Position numbers and translations under genes: made by a program. This document shows, one piece after another, positions 49,090 through 57,493 of a DNA stretch of 64,000 bases. This DNA is from Actinoallomurus bryophytorum (GTDB lineage Bacteria > Actinomycetota > Actinomycetes > Streptosporangiales > Streptosporangiaceae), in assembly GCF_006716425.1 (NCBI RefSeq), contig NZ_VFOZ01000001.1, positions 5,332,001-5,396,000 of the forward strand, in the 5' to 3' direction. Position 1 is the stretch's first letter, and every line of letters starts with the position of its first letter. Below the pieces are notes generated by a model that did no database searches, was not told the origin of the DNA, and worked only from the letters and a program-made list of their open reading frames with translations.

Positions 49090-50403
49090 GTGAAGGCACG
49101 CGGAATCGCGGCACTGGCGGCGAGTGTGATGCTCGCAGCGGGGTTGGCCGCCTGCGGGAGCGGCGGCGGGAGCGACAAGTCGTCGCCGAAGACGCTGACC
49201 TACTGGGCGAGCAACCAGGGGCGCAGCATCCAGCAGGACCAGCAGGTGCTCGGGCCGGAGCTGAAGAAGTTCGAGGCCAAGACCGGCATCAAGGTCAAGC
49301 TCGAGGTGATCGGCTGGCCGGACCTGCTCAACCGGATCCTCGCCGCGACCTCCAGCGGGGCGGGGCCCGATGTCGTCAACGTCGGCAACACCTGGTCCGC
49401 CTCGCTCCAGGCCACCGGCGCGTTCCAGCCGTTCGACGACGCGACCATCGCCAAGGTCGGCGGCAAGGCGAAGTTCATCCCCTCGACGCTCACCTCGACC
49501 GGGGCGGCCGGCAAGCCCCCGGCGTTCGTGCCCCTCTACGGCCTGGCGTACGGGCTCTTCTACAACAAGAAGCTGTTCGCCGACGCGGGCCTCAAGCCGC
49601 CGCAGACCTGGCAGGACCTGGTCACCGACGCGAAGAAGCTGACGATCCCCGCCAAGAAGCAGTACGGCGTCGTCATGGAGGGCGCGAGCTACACCGAGGG
49701 CTCACACTTCGCGTTCATGTTCGGCGCGCAGAACGGCGCGAAGCTCTTCCAGGGCGGGCAGCCCGGCTTCGACTCCCCGCAGATGGTGGCCGGCGTGAAG
49801 CAGTACGTCGACCTGATGGCCGGGCAGAAGGTCGTCAACCCGAGCAACGCCGAATACGTCAACGACTCCGACATGCTCAAGGACTTCGCCAAGGGCAGGG
49901 CGGCGATGATGATGATCCAGAGCTACGCCCCCAAGGGCCTGGCGGAGAACGGCATGAAAGAGGGCGAGTTCGGCGTCGTTCCGATCCCGGTGATCAACCC
50001 GCTGCCGCCAGGTGGGCGCAAGGTCAGCAGCCACGTCGCCGGCATCAACATCGGGGTGTTCAAGAACACCAAGAACAAGGACGGCGCCCTCAAGCTGGTC
50101 GACTTCCTCACCAGCCCCGACGAGCAGAAGATCCTCGACACCCAGCTCGGCCCGCTGCCCGTCGTGCCGCAGGCGTACAACGACCCGAAGTTCCAGACGC
50201 CGGAGATCAAGACCTTCAAGGACATCCTCGCGAACTCCGCCGAGACCCTGCCGATGATCCCGGAAGAGGCGCAGTTCGAGACCCTGGTCGGTAACACGGT
50301 CAAGCAGCTCATCGCCGACGCGGCCTCGGGCAAGACCGTCGACGATCAGACGATCAAGAACGCGCTGACCGCCGCGAACAAGAAGATGCAAACCGGCGGA
50401 TGA
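49090..50403 (+). CDS. Sugar ABC transporter substrate-binding lipoprotein
   Basis: A 437-residue family 1 extracellular solute-binding protein. The N-terminus is a lipoprotein signal: KARGIAALAASVMLAAG then the lipobox LAAC (Cys about residue 22), followed by a Gly/Ser linker. The mature body has TYWASNQGRSIQQDQQVLGP, VKLEVIGWPDLLNRILAATS and LYGLAYGLFYNKKLFADAGL, typical of maltose/cellobiose-type binding proteins. The start is a GTG with GGGAG upstream. It is the first gene of the LacI-controlled operon and overlaps permease 1 by ATGA. The downstream enzymes point to a mannoside or glucoside as ligand. Confidence 0.93.
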   Translation: MKARGIAALAASVMLAAGLAACGSGGGSDKSSPKTLTYWASNQGRSIQQDQQVLGPELKKFEAKTGIKVKLEVIGWPDLLNRILAATSSGAGPDVVNVGNTWSASLQATGAFQPFDDATIAKVGGKAKFIPSTLTSTGAAGKPPAFVPLYGLAYGLFYNKKLFADAGLKPPQTWQDLVTDAKKLTIPAKKQYGVVMEGASYTEGSHFAFMFGAQNGAKLFQGGQPGFDSPQMVAGVKQYVDLMAGQKVVNPSNAEYVNDSDMLKDFAKGRAAMMMIQSYAPKGLAENGMKEGEFGVVPIPVINPLPPGGRKVSSHVAGINIGVFKNTKNKDGALKLVDFLTSPDEQKILDTQLGPLPVVPQAYNDPKFQTPEIKTFKDILANSAETLPMIPEEAQFETLVGNTVKQLIADAASGKTVDDQTIKNALTAANKKMQTGG

Positions 50404-51371
50404 GCGACACCATCACCGCTCCCGGGGACGCGCCCGCGCGCGCCCCCGGGGGGCCCCGCCGACGGCGACGCCGGCCCACCCGGAACCTGCTGCCCTACGT
50501 CCTCCTGGTGCCGGCGCTCATCGCCGAGCTCGCCATTCACATCATCCCGATGCTCGTCGGGGTGTGGATGAGCCTGCTGCACCTGACCCAGTTCTTCATC
50601 CGCAACTGGACGGCGGCGCCGTACGGCGGCCTGACCAACTACCGCGTCGCGATGGACACTCACGGCCCGGTCGGCAAGGACCTGCTGCACTCGTTCCTCA
50701 TCACGGCCGCCGTCACGGTCCTGGTCGTGGCCGGCGCCTGGGTGTTCGGGCTCGCCGCCGCCGTGTTCCTCCAAAAGCCGTTCCGCGGCCGCGCGACCCT
50801 GCGCACCCTGTTCCTGGTCCCGTACGCGCTGCCGGTCTTCACCGCGGTCATCACCTGGCGGTTCATGTTCCAGCGCGACAGCGGCATGGTGAACAACGTG
50901 CTCTCGGACGAGCTGCACCTGGTCCACGGCCACCCGTTCTGGCTGTTGGGCGGCAACAGCTTCGCCGCACTGGTGATCATCAACATCTGGCGGCTGTGGC
51001 CGTTCGCCTTCCTCACCCTCACCGCGGGGCTGCAGAGCGTGCCCGGCGACCTGTACGAGGCGGCGGCGATCGACGGCGCAGGGTTCGTCCGCAAACTGCG
51101 GTCGGTGACCCTGCCGCTGCTGCGCCCGGTCAACCGGGTGCTGCTGCTCGTGCTGTTCCTGTGGACGTTCAACGACTTCAACACCGCCTACATCCTGTTC
51201 AACCAGCCCCCGGCCAACGCGGACATGATCTCCATCCACATCTACAACGCCTCGTTCATCACCTGGAACTTCGGTCTGGGCTCGGCGATGTCCGTCCTGC
51301 TGCTGGCGGTCCTGCTCGTCGTCACGCTCGTTTACCTGGGCACCGGCCGCTTGAGGAGCCGTCATGCGTGA
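50400..51371 (+). CDS. Sugar ABC transporter permease 1 (MalF-like)
   Basis: A 323-residue inner-membrane permease with six to seven helices and a cytosolic Arg/Pro-rich N-terminus (about residues 1-27). The EAA loop that contacts the ATPase is DLYEAAAIDGAGFVRKLRSV (about 217-236), with the conserved Gly followed by the LPLLRPVN segment. The first helix is LPYVLLVPALIAELAIHIIP. It overlaps the binding-protein gene (ATGA) and permease 2 (8 bp), so the three are co-translated. Together with permease 2 it forms the membrane channel. Confidence 0.93.
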   Translation: MSDTITAPGDAPARAPGGPRRRRRRPTRNLLPYVLLVPALIAELAIHIIPMLVGVWMSLLHLTQFFIRNWTAAPYGGLTNYRVAMDTHGPVGKDLLHSFLITAAVTVLVVAGAWVFGLAAAVFLQKPFRGRATLRTLFLVPYALPVFTAVITWRFMFQRDSGMVNNVLSDELHLVHGHPFWLLGGNSFAALVIINIWRLWPFAFLTLTAGLQSVPGDLYEAAAIDGAGFVRKLRSVTLPLLRPVNRVLLLVLFLWTFNDFNTAYILFNQPPANADMISIHIYNASFITWNFGLGSAMSVLLLAVLLVVTLVYLGTGRLRSRHA

Positions 51372-52206
51372 GTCGTCGGCGGTGCGCTGGGCGCGCCGGA
51401 TCGTGCTGACCTTCCTGACGGTCTTCACCGTGGTGCCGCTGTACGTGATGGTGGTCTCGTCGATCAAGCCGTTGCAGGACGTCCAGGGCGCCTTCACCTG
51501 GTTCCCCTCGCACGTGACCTTCCGCCCGTTCGTGGACATGTGGCACACGGTGCCGCTGGGCCGCTACTTCATCAACAGCCTGGTCGTCGCGACCTGCGCG
51601 ACGGTCTGCTCGGTGGCGATCGCGATCTTCACCGGCTACGCCGTCAGCCGCTACCGGTTCGCCGGCCGTGGCACGTTCATGACGGTCGTGCTGTCGACGC
51701 AGATGTTCCCGGGCATCCTCTTCCTGCTGCCGCTGTTCCTGATCTTCGTCAACATCGACCGCTACACCGGCATCACGCTGTACGGGAGCCGGCTCGGGCT
51801 GATCATCACCTACCTCACGTTCGCGCTGCCGTTCTCGATCTGGCTGATCGCCGGCTACTTCGACACGATCCCGCGCGAGCTGGACGAGGCCGCGCGGGTG
51901 GACGGGGCGGGACCGATGCGGACGCTGTTCCGCGTGCTCCTGCCCGTCGCCGCGCCGGGCATCGTCGCGGTCGCGATCTACGCGTTCATGACCGCCTGGG
52001 GCGAGGTGCTGTTCGCCTCGGTGCTCACCGACCAGTCGACGCGTACCCTCGCGGTCGGCCTGCGGGAGTACGCCAACCAGGCGCAGGTCTACTGGAACGA
52101 GGTGATGGCCGCCTCGCTGGTCATCAGCCTGCCGGTGGTGGTCGGCTTCCTGGCACTTCAGCGCTTCCTCGTCCACGGCCTGACCGCGGGCGCCGTCAAG
52201 TCCTGA
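51364..52206 (+). CDS. Sugar ABC transporter permease 2 (MalG-like)
   Basis: A 280-residue permease with six membrane helices. Family segments are VVSSIKPLQDVQG near residue 33, SLVVATCATVCSVAIAIFTG-like second helix near 75-90, and the EAA loop ELDEAARVDGAGPMRTLFRV (about 174-193), followed by LPVAAPGIVAVAIYAFMTAW. Eight-base overlap with permease 1. No ABC ATPase gene follows, which in actinomycetes usually means that a shared MsiK-type ATPase encoded elsewhere drives uptake. Confidence 0.93.
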   Translation: MRESSAVRWARRIVLTFLTVFTVVPLYVMVVSSIKPLQDVQGAFTWFPSHVTFRPFVDMWHTVPLGRYFINSLVVATCATVCSVAIAIFTGYAVSRYRFAGRGTFMTVVLSTQMFPGILFLLPLFLIFVNIDRYTGITLYGSRLGLIITYLTFALPFSIWLIAGYFDTIPRELDEAARVDGAGPMRTLFRVLLPVAAPGIVAVAIYAFMTAWGEVLFASVLTDQSTRTLAVGLREYANQAQVYWNEVMAASLVISLPVVVGFLALQRFLVHGLTAGAVKS

Positions 52207-52222
52207 TCCGAAAGGCACCTTC

Positions 52223-54112
52223 TTGCATCGCAACTTCGCCAAACTGCCGGGAGCCGCGTGGCTCGGCGTCAACTTCTGGTCGCGCGTCGGCGGGCCGCTG
52301 ATGTGGCGCTCCTACGACCCACGCGTCGTACGGGAGGAGCTCGACGTTCTGCGCGAGCACGGGCTGAACACCACGCGGTCCTTCTACTACTGGCCCGACT
52401 TCATGCCCGAGCCCGACCGGATCGACGAGACGCTCGCCGGGCACTACGGCGACTTCCTGGAGGCCCACGCCGAACGCGGTATGGCGACCATCCCGACCTT
52501 CATCGTCGGCCACATGTCCGGGGAGAACTGGGATCCGGCCTGGCGCGACGGCCGCGACCTCTACGCGGACGTGTGGATGGTGGACCGGCAGGCGTGGTTC
52601 GCCGAGGAGATGACCCGCCGCTACACCGGGCATCCGGCCGTCGCGGGCTGGCTGATCACCAACGAGATGCCCATCTACGGCGGCAAGGCGCCGACCGAGC
52701 AGGTGACGGCCTGGGCCCGGCTGATGGTCCAGGCGGTGCGCGCAGGAGGGGCGAAGGAGCCCGTCTCGATCGGCGACGGCGCCTGGGGCGTCGAGGTGAC
52801 CGGTGAGGACAACGGTTTTTCCGTACGCGACCTGGCCGCCGTCACCGACTTCGTCGGCCCGCACGTGTACCGGATGGAGAACGACCTGGTCCGTCAGCAC
52901 TACAACACGGCGTTCATCTGCGAGCTGGCCGGCACGTACGGGCGCCCGGTCGTGCTGGAGGAGTTCGGCTGCTCCTCGGACTTCGTCTCCGACGACAACG
53001 CCGCGCACTACTACCGGCAGGTCCTGCACAACAGCCTGCTCGGCGGGGCGACCGGCTGGCTCGGCTGGAACAACACCGACTTCGACCTGGTCGACCAGCC
53101 GCCGTACAGCCATCACCCGTTCGAGCTGCACTTCGGCCTCACGACGGTCGACGGGACGCCGAAGCCGGCCCTGGAGGAGATGCGCCGGTTCGGGGAGACC
53201 CTCGCCCGGATCGACCTGGCGGCCTGCGAGCGCGCCGAGACCGACACCGCGCTCGTCGTGCCGTCCATCCTGGACACGGGGTTCTCCTTCACCCACGCCG
53301 CCGACCGCACCGACGTCTTCGGCGCGCTGCGGCAGGCGTACGTGACCGCGCGGGCGGCGGACCTGCCGGTCGGCCTCACCCGTGAGACCGGCGGCATCGC
53401 ACCGGACGCGCGGCTGTACCTGGTCCCGTCCGCCAAGCAGCTCACCGGGCCGGGCTGGTACCGCCTGGAGGAGCTCGCCGCGGGCGGCGCCGTGGTGTAC
53501 GTCTCCTACTGCGCGGGATCGCACGGCTGGCAGCGCGGTCCCTGGTACTCCCACATGAACGCCATGTTCGGCGTCGAGCACCGGCTCACGTACGGCCTGG
53601 CCGACCCCATCGAGGACGACGTCGTCGAGCTGACCTTCACCGCCGACCTCGGCCCGCTCACCGAGGGCACCACCCTGGCCTTCCGCGCCGCCGGCACCGA
53701 GCACAGCCGCTCGTACCTGCCGGTCCGGCCCACCACCGCCGAGGTGGTCGCGGTGGACGGGCACGGGCGGCCCGCGGTGCTGCGCCGCCGCCACGGCGAC
53801 GGCTGGGTCGTCCTGTGCACCTATCCGCTGGAGCACATGGCCGCGGTCACGCCACGCGTCAACCCCGACCCCGCCTACCGGCTCTACGACGCGCTCGCCG
53901 GGCTCGCCGGGGTGCGCCGCCCGGTCACCGTCCCGGATCCGCGGGTGTCGGCGGACGTTCTCGTGCGCGCCGACGGGACGCGGTTCGCCGTCCTCGTCAG
54001 CCAGGCCGACGCGGAGCTCAAGATCACGCCCGAGATCACACCCTCCGGCCCGGTGCACGAGGAGGTGGTGATCGAGCCATATGGTGTGGTCGTGCTGGAG
54101 CTTCGACCTTGA
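52223..54112 (+). CDS. Clan GH-A glycoside hydrolase (GH5/GH42-like), mannosidase-type candidate
   Basis: A 629-residue cytosolic glycosidase (no signal peptide). The N-terminal TIM barrel (about residues 10-330) carries the acid/base Glu148 in WLITNEMP and the nucleophile Glu247 in VVLEEFGCSSD, the clan GH-A arrangement on strands 4 and 7. Residues about 345-570 (ALVVPSILDTGFSF, ARLYLVPSAKQLTGPGWYRL, GGAVVYVSYCAG) resemble the trimerisation domain of GH42 enzymes. It starts with TTG. Given a ROK kinase and mannose-6-phosphate isomerase downstream, an intracellular beta-mannosidase-like activity is likely but unproven. Confidence 0.82.
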   Translation: MHRNFAKLPGAAWLGVNFWSRVGGPLMWRSYDPRVVREELDVLREHGLNTTRSFYYWPDFMPEPDRIDETLAGHYGDFLEAHAERGMATIPTFIVGHMSGENWDPAWRDGRDLYADVWMVDRQAWFAEEMTRRYTGHPAVAGWLITNEMPIYGGKAPTEQVTAWARLMVQAVRAGGAKEPVSIGDGAWGVEVTGEDNGFSVRDLAAVTDFVGPHVYRMENDLVRQHYNTAFICELAGTYGRPVVLEEFGCSSDFVSDDNAAHYYRQVLHNSLLGGATGWLGWNNTDFDLVDQPPYSHHPFELHFGLTTVDGTPKPALEEMRRFGETLARIDLAACERAETDTALVVPSILDTGFSFTHAADRTDVFGALRQAYVTARAADLPVGLTRETGGIAPDARLYLVPSAKQLTGPGWYRLEELAAGGAVVYVSYCAGSHGWQRGPWYSHMNAMFGVEHRLTYGLADPIEDDVVELTFTADLGPLTEGTTLAFRAAGTEHSRSYLPVRPTTAEVVAVDGHGRPAVLRRRHGDGWVVLCTYPLEHMAAVTPRVNPDPAYRLYDALAGLAGVRRPVTVPDPRVSADVLVRADGTRFAVLVSQADAELKITPEITPSGPVHEEVVIEPYGVVVLELRP

Positions 54113-55095
54113 CAGATGTACGGGAGGCGGCGGTGCCCGGGGCCGCTCAGCCGGCGACCGGAGCCACCGGGGCCAGAGGGCATAACGGGCCGGGCGTGCT
54201 CGCCGTCGACATCGGCGGCACGAAGCTGGCCGCCGCCCCGGTCCGGCCGGGCGGCACCCTCGGCCCGCTCGTGACCCGCCCGACGCCCTCCGGTGACGCC
54301 GAGGCGGTCTGGGCCGCCCTCGCCTCCGTCGTCACCGAGGCGATCGGCGGCGAGGACGTGTCCGGTGCGGGCATCGGCTCGGCCGGTCCGCTCGACGCGG
54401 TCGCGGGCACCGTCAGCCCGGTGAACATCCCCGGGTGGCGCGGCTTCCCGGTCCGTGACCGCCTCGCCGAGCTGCTGGCCGGGCGGCCGGTCGTCCTGGT
54501 GAACGACGCGGTGTCGGGCGCGGTGGGGGAGTACCACTACGGCGCCGGCCGCGGCGTACGCGCGATGCTGGGCATGGTCGTGTCGACGGGCGTCGGCGGC
54601 GGCCTGATCCTCGACGGACGGGTGTACGCCGGGCGTACCGGCAACGCCGGGCACATCGGGCACACGGTGGTCGACCTCGACGGGGACCCCTGCCCGTGCG
54701 GCTCGCGCGGCTGCGTCGAGACGATCACCTCCGGCCCCGCGATGGTGCGCTGGGCGCTCGCCAACGGCTGGAGCGCCTCCCCGCCCGACGGCAGGACGCT
54801 CGCCGCCGCGGCCCGCGACGGTCATCCGGTCGCGATCGCCGCGTTCGCGCGGTCCGCGCGTGCCCTGGCGGCCGGGATCGCGTCCGCCGCGGCCCTCTGT
54901 GACCTGGACCGCGTGGTGATCGGCGGCGGCGTGGCTCGCGCCTGGGACGTCCTGGAGCCGCCACTGCGCGAGGCGCTGGACACCTACGCCGGGCTCGCCT
55001 TCGTACGGCGGGCCGAGGTCGTGCGGTCCGAACTCGACGGACAGGCGGGGCTCCTCGGCGTCGCCGCCCTGGTTCACGATCCCGAAATGGTCTGA
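54109..55095 (+). CDS. ROK family sugar kinase
   Basis: A 328-residue ROK-fold kinase. The ATP-binding opening is VLAVDIGGTKLAAAPVRPGG (about residues 29-48), with LVNDAVSGAVGEYHYGAGRG (about 133-152) holding the catalytic Asp. MVVSTGVGGGLILDGRVYAG and the zinc-binding ROK signature GHIGHTVVDLDGDPCPCGSR then GCVET (about 184-208) complete the pattern; the His and three Cys are present. TTG at 54109 overlaps the glycosidase stop (TTGA). It probably phosphorylates mannose or glucose released by the glycosidase. Confidence 0.92.
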   Translation: MTDVREAAVPGAAQPATGATGARGHNGPGVLAVDIGGTKLAAAPVRPGGTLGPLVTRPTPSGDAEAVWAALASVVTEAIGGEDVSGAGIGSAGPLDAVAGTVSPVNIPGWRGFPVRDRLAELLAGRPVVLVNDAVSGAVGEYHYGAGRGVRAMLGMVVSTGVGGGLILDGRVYAGRTGNAGHIGHTVVDLDGDPCPCGSRGCVETITSGPAMVRWALANGWSASPPDGRTLAAAARDGHPVAIAAFARSARALAAGIASAAALCDLDRVVIGGGVARAWDVLEPPLREALDTYAGLAFVRRAEVVRSELDGQAGLLGVAALVHDPEMV

Positions 55096-55096
55096 C

Positions 55097-56218
55097 ATGG
55101 AGCTACTCGACAACCCCATCCAGAACTACGCCTGGGGATCGCATACCGTGCTCGCCGGCTTCCTCGGCCGGCCGTCGCCCACCGAGCGGCCCGAGGCCGA
55201 GCTGTGGATCGGCGCCCACCCCGCCGCGCCGTCGCGGCTGCGTTCCGGGCAGGCGCTGGGCGACCTCATCGCGGCCGACCCGGAGGCCGCGCTGGGGTCC
55301 GCGTCCGTGTCGGCCTTCGGGCCACGGCTGCCGTTCCTGCTGAAGGTCCTCGCCGTGGCCGAGCCGCTGTCCCTGCAGGTGCACCCCGACCGCGAACAGG
55401 CCGAGCGTGGCTTCGCGGCGGAGCGGGCTCCGGCCGGCGATCCGGCGCGCAACTACAAGGACTCCTGGCCGAAGCCCGAGATCCTCTGCGCGCTGAGCGA
55501 CTTTCACGCGCTGTGCGGTCTGCGCGACCCGCGGGAGAGCGCCGAGCTGCTGGGCCGCGTGCCCGCTCTGGGCCCGGTGGCCGCCCTGCTCGAGGCGGGA
55601 GACGTGAAGGCCGCCGTCGAGGCGCTGCTGACCTGGCCGTCCCCGAAGGACGTGGTGACCGAGGCCCGTGCCGTCGCGCCGGAGCCGTACGCCTCACTCG
55701 CGGCGCGCGACCCCGGTGACATGGGGGTGATCGTCGCGATGCTGCTGAACGAGGTGCGTCTCGTGCCGGGCCAGGCGCTGTACGTGCCGCCGCGCCGGCC
55801 GCACGCCTACCTCAGCGGCACCGGCGTCGAGCTGATGGCCGGCTCGGACAACGTGCTGCGTGCCGGGCTCACGCCCAAGCACGTCGACGTACCCGAGCTC
55901 CTGTCGGTCGCGTCGTTCGAGCCGAGCCCGCCCGGTGTGGTCGAGCCCGAGCGGCACTCCGGCGAGGACGTCTACGTGACGCCCGCGCCGGAGTTCCGCC
56001 TCTCCCGTCTCGACGCCGGGCAGCGCCCCGTGCTTCCGGCGGCCGGCCCGCAGCTGCTGCTGTGCGCCGACGGCGACGTGCGGCTGCGCCGCGACGGCCG
56101 GGAGACGGAGCTGAGCCGAGGCGAGGCCGTCTTCGCCGGGCACCGGGGCGGCCCGATCGAGCTGTCCGGGTCCGGCACGGTCTTCCGCGCGAGCCTGCCG
56201 GGGCAGGTCAGGGACTGA
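55097..56218 (+). CDS. manA: Mannose-6-phosphate isomerase, class I
   Basis: A 373-residue type I phosphomannose isomerase that converts mannose 6-phosphate to fructose 6-phosphate. It has NPIQNYAWGS at residues 6-15, the zinc-site segment PLSLQVHPDREQAERGF (about 91-107), KDSWPKPEILCALSDFHALC (about 121-140, with the metal-binding Glu), and YVPPRRPHAYLSGTGVELM (about 228-246, with the His) followed by SDNVLRAGLTPKHVDV. All key metal ligands are visible. It follows the ROK kinase after one base. Together these genes argue that the imported sugar yields mannose. Confidence 0.94.
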   Translation: MELLDNPIQNYAWGSHTVLAGFLGRPSPTERPEAELWIGAHPAAPSRLRSGQALGDLIAADPEAALGSASVSAFGPRLPFLLKVLAVAEPLSLQVHPDREQAERGFAAERAPAGDPARNYKDSWPKPEILCALSDFHALCGLRDPRESAELLGRVPALGPVAALLEAGDVKAAVEALLTWPSPKDVVTEARAVAPEPYASLAARDPGDMGVIVAMLLNEVRLVPGQALYVPPRRPHAYLSGTGVELMAGSDNVLRAGLTPKHVDVPELLSVASFEPSPPGVVEPERHSGEDVYVTPAPEFRLSRLDAGQRPVLPAAGPQLLLCADGDVRLRRDGRETELSRGEAVFAGHRGGPIELSGSGTVFRASLPGQVRD

Positions 56219-57254
56219 TGCGCTCGGCGAGCCACGCCAGGGCGAGCGGATAGCGGTACTCGATGGCGCCGTGCCCGGCGTCGAACAGCTCGAAGTAGAC
56301 GGAGTCGTCGGCCACCCCCGCTGCCTCGACCGCACGCCGGAACGCCACGGCGCCGAAGTCGAGGAAGTACTCATCCCGGGTGCCCGCGTCGATCCAGATC
56401 GCCTTCATCGAGCGGAGCGCCTCGGCGTACTCCGGGCGTGCGGCCATGCGTACGGGGTCCCAGGCCAGCCAGCGGTCCCAGACCTCCGGGATCACCTGTC
56501 CCGTGTCGTCGAAGGGCTGGTGTACGGTCCCGTCCTCGTCGGCGGAGTAGCACGCCGCGTAGCCGTACTGCTCGATGAAGCCCATGTCGGTCTTCTTGGT
56601 GCCGGCGATCCGGCCGCGGAAGTCGGCCAGGAACGTCTGCATCGCCGCGTCGACCGGCTCGCCGTAGGTGTCGCGCAGCTCACGTGCGACGTTCGGGAAG
56701 TCCGTGCGGTAGCAGACGTCGAAGAGGGCGTCGCCGGCGTGGGTGGCCAGGGCGCCGAAGACGTCCGGGCGCAACATCGGCGTGATCATCGCGCCGTATC
56801 CGCCGCTGGACTTGCCGGTGATCGCCCGATGGTCGCGGTCGTCCAGGGTCCGGTAATGCGCGTCGACCCACGGCACGACCTCCTCGCACAGGTACGAGTG
56901 GTAGCGCCCGGTGCCGGGGGAGTCCAGGAACTGGCTGCCGCCGAGCGACGTCCACGCGTCGACGTAGACCACGATCACGGGCGGGGCCTCGCCGCGCGCG
57001 AAGAGCTGGTCGGCCAGCTCGGGGAACGGCTGCCGCCACGGCGCCCGGTTGTGCCACATGGGGAGGTGGCCGGTGTACCCCTGGATCACGTAGACCGACG
57101 GGTAGCGTCGCTCCGGCTCGTCGTCATAGCCCGGCGGGACGTACACCTCCACCGGCCGTTCGTGCGGGTCGCCCAGCGGGTTGCCGCGCAGCAGCTCGCT
57201 CGTGATCGTGTGTTCGCCGATCCGTCCGGCGAGCTGGGCCGACCAGGGCAGCAT
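56208..57254 (-). CDS. Esterase of the enterochelin-esterase-like alpha/beta hydrolase type
   Basis: A 348-residue alpha/beta hydrolase of the esterase D / Fes-like family. VYVPPGYDDEPERRYPSVYV and VIQGYTGHLPMWHNR (about residues 37-70) open the domain; the nucleophile elbow is RAITGKSSGGYGAM (about 142-155; Ser in GKSSG); the acidic residue is near IWIDAGTRDEYFLD, and the catalytic His in FELFDAGHGAIEYR (about 324-337). No signal peptide. Its 3' end overlaps manA by 11 bp on the other strand. Substrate unknown; feruloyl, siderophore or carbohydrate esters are possible. Confidence 0.85.
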   Translation of the reverse strand: MLPWSAQLAGRIGEHTITSELLRGNPLGDPHERPVEVYVPPGYDDEPERRYPSVYVIQGYTGHLPMWHNRAPWRQPFPELADQLFARGEAPPVIVVYVDAWTSLGGSQFLDSPGTGRYHSYLCEEVVPWVDAHYRTLDDRDHRAITGKSSGGYGAMITPMLRPDVFGALATHAGDALFDVCYRTDFPNVARELRDTYGEPVDAAMQTFLADFRGRIAGTKKTDMGFIEQYGYAACYSADEDGTVHQPFDDTGQVIPEVWDRWLAWDPVRMAARPEYAEALRSMKAIWIDAGTRDEYFLDFGAVAFRRAVEAAGVADDSVYFELFDAGHGAIEYRYPLALAWLAERISP

Positions 57255-57309
57255 GCGTTCTCCTTCGCTCGGGGGGTAGAGCCCCGACCGTACCGGCCGG
57301 AACCGCGAA

Positions 57310-57337
57310 CGGCCGCGAGAGAGGTCTCTCGCGGCCG
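57310..57337. terminator. Terminator after the DUF5753/DUF397 pair
   Basis: Perfect 12-bp stem CGGCCGCGAGAG / CTCTCGCGGCCG with an AGGT loop, 18 bp beyond the DUF397 stop and upstream of the esterase start (both minus strand). It ends the regulator operon. Confidence 0.8.
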
Positions 57338-57355
57338 GCCGTCATGGGCAGATCG

Positions 57356-57466
57356 TCAGTGCTCGTTCGCGGTGTCGATCACGTTCACCTCGACACAGTC
57401 AGCGCCCTGGGAGCTGCGGCTGCTCGTGCGCCAGCCACTGTCCGTGATATCGGGTTCGTCACTCAT
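57356..57466 (-). CDS. Short DUF397 protein (36 residues)
   Basis: A tiny gene that reads MSDEPDITDSGWRTSSRSSQ then GADCVEVNVIDTANEH. The W-R-x-S-S ... DCVEV core is the signature of DUF397; the C-terminal half present in longer members (VRDSK...F) is absent. It lies 27 bp downstream of an XRE-DUF5753 gene in the same operon, the normal setting for this partner protein, and is followed by a strong terminator. The ATG is preceded by AGGAGCGCGAGGG. Probably a real short member that acts with its regulator. Confidence 0.8.
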   Translation of the reverse strand: MSDEPDITDSGWRTSSRSSQGADCVEVNVIDTANEH

Positions 57467-57493
57467 CCCTCGCGCTCCTTTCGTGGGAAACAG

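Noticed and set aside
52196-54058. A 620-codon minus frame opposite the glycosidase
   Set aside because: Shadow frame; the sense strand has catalytic motifs and coupled neighbours.
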